Notes under the pieces: generated by a model
Seen by the model: only the letters and a program-made list of their open reading frames with translations
Databases searched by the model: none
Told to the model about the DNA's origin: nothing
Position numbers and translations under genes: made by a program
Assembly: GCA_025462725.1 (NCBI GenBank)
Contig: JAOAPE010000008.1
Location: 124,001 to 188,000 of the forward strand
Reading direction: 5' to 3'
Length of the DNA stretch: 64,000 bases
Source: Terriglobales bacterium
GTDB lineage: Bacteria; Acidobacteriota; Terriglobia; Terriglobales; Acidobacteriaceae
Part shown: positions 61,301 to 64,000 of the stretch, piece after piece
Layout: every line of letters begins with the position of its first letter
How positions within the stretch are numbered: position 1 is the first letter of the stretch

Positions 61301-63787
61301 TCATTCGGCGCGAAGAGCCTCCATGACGTTGATGCGCGAAGCGCGCACTGCCGGCGCCAATGACGCGATGACTGCGGCCATCAGCAGCACGAACGCAGAA
61401 AGGACTACCGGCAATGCGCTCGGCATTTTCATGTCCACGAAATAGCTTCGCGCCAAACGCGCCATCACGAATCCGAATCCCGCGCCTGCAAGGACGCCCA
61501 CCGCGGCCATCACTACGCCATCTGTGATTACTCCGCGCAGAAGGTCTCGTGGTTGTGATCCTAGCGCCAACCGGATGCCGAATTCTCGCGTCCGCGAACT
61601 GACCGAAAACGCGAGCACGCCTGCTACGCCAACTAAGGCAATCGATAACGCAACCGCCGCGAACACTCCAAACACCAGCGAATTCAAGCGGTCCGGCGTA
61701 AGCACTTCCGCCCGGACGTCTTCGAGACTGGCAGCATGCTCAATCGGCTGGTCGGCGGACATGTCGCGAATGATCCGCGTGACCGGCGTGACCAGCGAAT
61801 ATGGATCCGCATCGGTGTGAACGAAAAGCCGACCGCCAAACATTGGCCCTTCTTCAAATGAGCTATAGATCGTGACGCTGGGCTCGGGAACAACATGCAC
61901 GTCATCGACATCCGCGGTGACGCCGATGATGCGGTGCGGGACAGCGCTGATTCCCGGCACGAATTTCAGCACGGGATCCGTCCAATACACATGCCGGTTA
62001 ATAGCATCCTGATGAGGGAACATGCGCTCTGCAAGAGTCTTACTGATGATTACCACGGGATCTTTATCTTTATTTTTTCCGTCTAGCTCGGTGAAATCAC
62101 GACCGCTGAGTATGGGAACTCCCAGCGCCGCAAAAAATCCCGGAGAGATCACACGCCACTGCGCGCGAGGGTCCTCTTCGCCCGCGGCATGAACATGACC
62201 ATCGGCTGAGAATTGCAGGCCGAAGCCGCTGGCGGCATCGCGCCAGGGAACCATCAGACCGAAAGCGGTACGTGTCACGCCGGGTAACGCATCCACGCGG
62301 CGTATTGATTCCTTGTAGAAATCTAGCACTTGCTCAGGTGTTTTGCCTGACGACATAGCTGGAACGTTGACAGCAAGCACGTGGCGCGTGTCGAGACCTG
62401 TCTGCGCCGATTGCAGTGCGATCAGCGTAGTGATCAACATGCTCGCGCCGGCCAGCAATACGAACGATGCCGCGATCTGTGTGACCGCGAAGATTCGCTG
62501 GCGGCGGCTCGTGCTCCCCGTCATCCGTGCGCTCCCGCTTGAAAGGCTTAGTCCCTTTGACGTATCCGCCGAGGGCAGCCGCGGGACGAACGCCAGAATC
62601 ACCGCCGCCACAAGGGCCAGCGCGGCTCCCAGCCAAAGCAGGCTCGAATCAACTGTCAAGTCCAGCGCGCGGACGGAAAAGCGAGAGGCATAGCGGGCCA
62701 GGATTGCCACCATCGGATACGCGCTGATTAGACCCAGAGCAGCGCCGGCTGTGCAAAGCAGAAGGCTTTCGGCCAGCAGCATGCGGCGTAGTGCGCCTGT
62801 GCTGGCGCCGAGTGCCACACGAATGTTCAGCTCGCCTTCGCGGCGAAGCGTCCGTGTGAGGATCAGATTCGCAACGTTGGAACACGCAATGACGAATACC
62901 AATACAGAGGCTGCGAGCAGCACCAGCAATATGGTCTGTGCACCCGAGGTGATCTGGTCGTGAAAAAGCTTTGCTCCGATCTGGAAATCCGCTTTGGACG
63001 AATACGCTTCGGGATGTTCCTTGATCATTGCGCCATAAACGGAGCGCAATTCGGCGCGGGCTTGCTCGAGGGTGGCACTCGGAGCCAGACGACCAAACAG
63101 CTCAGTCATGCGATGGACACGGCCCGTGACCATGGTGGCGGAGATGTGGTGCGGACTGGTCACGATGTTGGCGATGATTTCCGTCTCTTGAGGATATGCG
63201 ACCGAGGGTTCGAGGACTCCGATGACGGTCGCTGACCGATTGCCAAGGACACCGCTGTCAAGGCGAATAGCCTTGCCGATGACTGAAGGATCTTTCTTAT
63301 AAGTGGTCGCCCAGAAACGATAAGTGAGAACGACGACTCCGGCAGCGTTGGGGCCGTCGTCTTGCGGTCCGATGAGCCGACCGAGCACAGGGTGAAGGCC
63401 CATAACTTCGAAGAAGTTTCCGCCAACCACGCCAGCTTGAACCTCGCGCGGTTGACCCAGGTTGATCATCGTGAAGCCTACTGTCGAGAAATCGCCGAAA
63501 GCGCTCACGGTTTTAACTCCGGCTCGCAGGTCTTGGATTTCCGGCACGGAGAAAGCTGTGTTGTCGCTGCCGACCCCAGGGGCGCTCTGGCGGATATAGA
63601 TCAGCCGCTCCTCCTCACGGTTAGGGAGCGGTTTGAGGAGCACGCCGCGTACCAGCGTAAAGATCGTCGAATTAGCGCCGATACCAAGTGCTAGCGTCAG
63701 CACCACCGTGAGCGCAAGCCCTTTGCTTCGAGTCAGCGAGCGGAAAGCAACTCTCAAATCGTTAACGAATAACATGACTGCCCCCAT
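61301..63787 (-). CDS. Orphan MacB/FtsX-type ABC permease (ADOP family)
   Basis: About 828 residues from the ATG at 63787 (AGGA nine bases upstream; ATGs at 63775 and 63811 are alternatives). N-terminal helix (GLALTVVLTLALGIGANSTI) and MacB-like periplasmic domain (LVRGVLLKPLP, VVGGNFFEVMGLHPVLGR), then the first FtsX helices, a second periplasmic domain and a second FtsX set near the C-terminus (TREFGIRLALGSQPRDLLRG). The duplicated layout without its own ATPase gene is the acidobacterial orphan permease pattern. No substrate can be assigned. Confidence 0.9.
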   Translation of the reverse strand: MGAVMLFVNDLRVAFRSLTRSKGLALTVVLTLALGIGANSTIFTLVRGVLLKPLPNREEERLIYIRQSAPGVGSDNTAFSVPEIQDLRAGVKTVSAFGDFSTVGFTMINLGQPREVQAGVVGGNFFEVMGLHPVLGRLIGPQDDGPNAAGVVVLTYRFWATTYKKDPSVIGKAIRLDSGVLGNRSATVIGVLEPSVAYPQETEIIANIVTSPHHISATMVTGRVHRMTELFGRLAPSATLEQARAELRSVYGAMIKEHPEAYSSKADFQIGAKLFHDQITSGAQTILLVLLAASVLVFVIACSNVANLILTRTLRREGELNIRVALGASTGALRRMLLAESLLLCTAGAALGLISAYPMVAILARYASRFSVRALDLTVDSSLLWLGAALALVAAVILAFVPRLPSADTSKGLSLSSGSARMTGSTSRRQRIFAVTQIAASFVLLAGASMLITTLIALQSAQTGLDTRHVLAVNVPAMSSGKTPEQVLDFYKESIRRVDALPGVTRTAFGLMVPWRDAASGFGLQFSADGHVHAAGEEDPRAQWRVISPGFFAALGVPILSGRDFTELDGKNKDKDPVVIISKTLAERMFPHQDAINRHVYWTDPVLKFVPGISAVPHRIIGVTADVDDVHVVPEPSVTIYSSFEEGPMFGGRLFVHTDADPYSLVTPVTRIIRDMSADQPIEHAASLEDVRAEVLTPDRLNSLVFGVFAAVALSIALVGVAGVLAFSVSSRTREFGIRLALGSQPRDLLRGVITDGVVMAAVGVLAGAGFGFVMARLARSYFVDMKMPSALPVVLSAFVLLMAAVIASLAPAVRASRINVMEALRAE

Positions 63788-63841
63788 CGTGAAGTATCCT
63801 TTACCCCTCATCTTGAAATTTCTTTTTTGCTGCCGTACCGT

Positions 63842-64000
63842 TCAGTCCTTTTCGGGGGCAGGCATGAAGAAGATCTCTCTCACTTCAACCGGAAAACGGC
63901 ATGCTTTAGCGCCCTTGCGCGCCCACGCAATCACCTCGTCTGCGTCAGCGCATTCCAGTATCCATAAACCGCCCACGTGCTCCTTCGTCTCCAGATACGG
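63842..64000 (-). CDS. YciI-family protein, partial at right edge
   Basis: The last 52 residues are visible, the rest lies beyond the window. TKEHVGGLWILECADADEVI and WARKGAKACRFPVEVREIFF fit the YciI/DGPF domain C-terminus. The function of these small ferredoxin-like proteins is mostly unknown. The stop is 55 bp before the permease start on the same strand, so the two may be co-transcribed. Confidence 0.78.
   Translation of the reverse strand, partial: PYLETKEHVGGLWILECADADEVIAWARKGAKACRFPVEVREIFFMPAPEKD

Overview
The window looks like a chromosomal segment of a soil-type Acidobacteriota, probably Terriglobia. The evidence is the gene content rather than a marker gene: a large orphan FtsX/MacB-type permease without its own ATPase (the acidobacterial ADOP type), extracellular HAF-repeat and carboxypeptidase-regulatory-like secreted proteins, a PDZ-containing histidine kinase, and moderate-GC coding with GTG/TTG starts. 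No rRNA is present; one tRNA-Lys(CTT) is.

Region 1 (1-3.1 kb) is accessory. Two translationally coupled minus-strand genes of a conserved hypothetical pair (one with a Rad52/RecT-like motif) face a small ribbon-helix-helix protein across an 11-bp tandem repeat. They are followed by the wreck of a WbaP/WcaJ-type initiating sugar-phosphate transferase and by a leader containing a perfect 7-bp tetraloop hairpin.

Region 2 (3.1-39.8 kb) is one long exopolysaccharide locus, nearly all on the plus strand with tight or overlapping genes. It opens with a NusG-paralogue antiterminator and then encodes a complete Wzx/Wzy-type machine: CapD-like dehydratase, Wzc-type tyrosine autokinase, two DegT aminotransferases, a WbpB-WbpD-like oxidoreductase/acetyltransferase fusion, a PglC-like initiating transferase, WecB-like 2-epimerase, three GT4 glycosyltransferases, a deacetylase-like protein, an O-antigen ligase/polymerase-like protein, a FemAB-like protein, a glucuronyl C5-epimerase-like protein, AsnB, Wzx and, at the far end, Wza.

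The unusual part is 26.0-38.8 kb, between Wzx and Wza: a small nonribosomal-peptide module set (A-T; a stand-alone C domain lacking its catalytic His; C-T-TE with a Cys nucleophile), two secreted beta-helix paralogues in convergent orientation, a metallo-beta-lactamase-fold protein, a cytochrome P450 and a Sfp-type phosphopantetheinyl transferase. Placement inside the polysaccharide operon suggests an aminoacyl/peptidyl product or decoration made with the polymer; this is inference.

Region 3 (39.9-49.9 kb) holds tRNA-Lys, two genes each broken by one extra base in a homopolymer (VOC protein, cyclophilin-like protein), a serine hydrolase, a copper-radical-oxidase-like secreted protein, a HAF-repeat protein, an adenylation-domain-only DNA ligase, an AAA-ATPase/TonB fusion, MsrB and an unknown protein. 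Region 4 (50-54.3 kb) is a sigma-54-type response regulator with its PDZ histidine kinase. Region 5 (54.6-61.2 kb) is an alpha/beta hydrolase, a DUF58 protein and a complete glcDEF glycolate oxidase operon; GlcE carries a perfect 33-bp in-frame tandem duplication. The right edge has the orphan permease and a truncated YciI-family gene.
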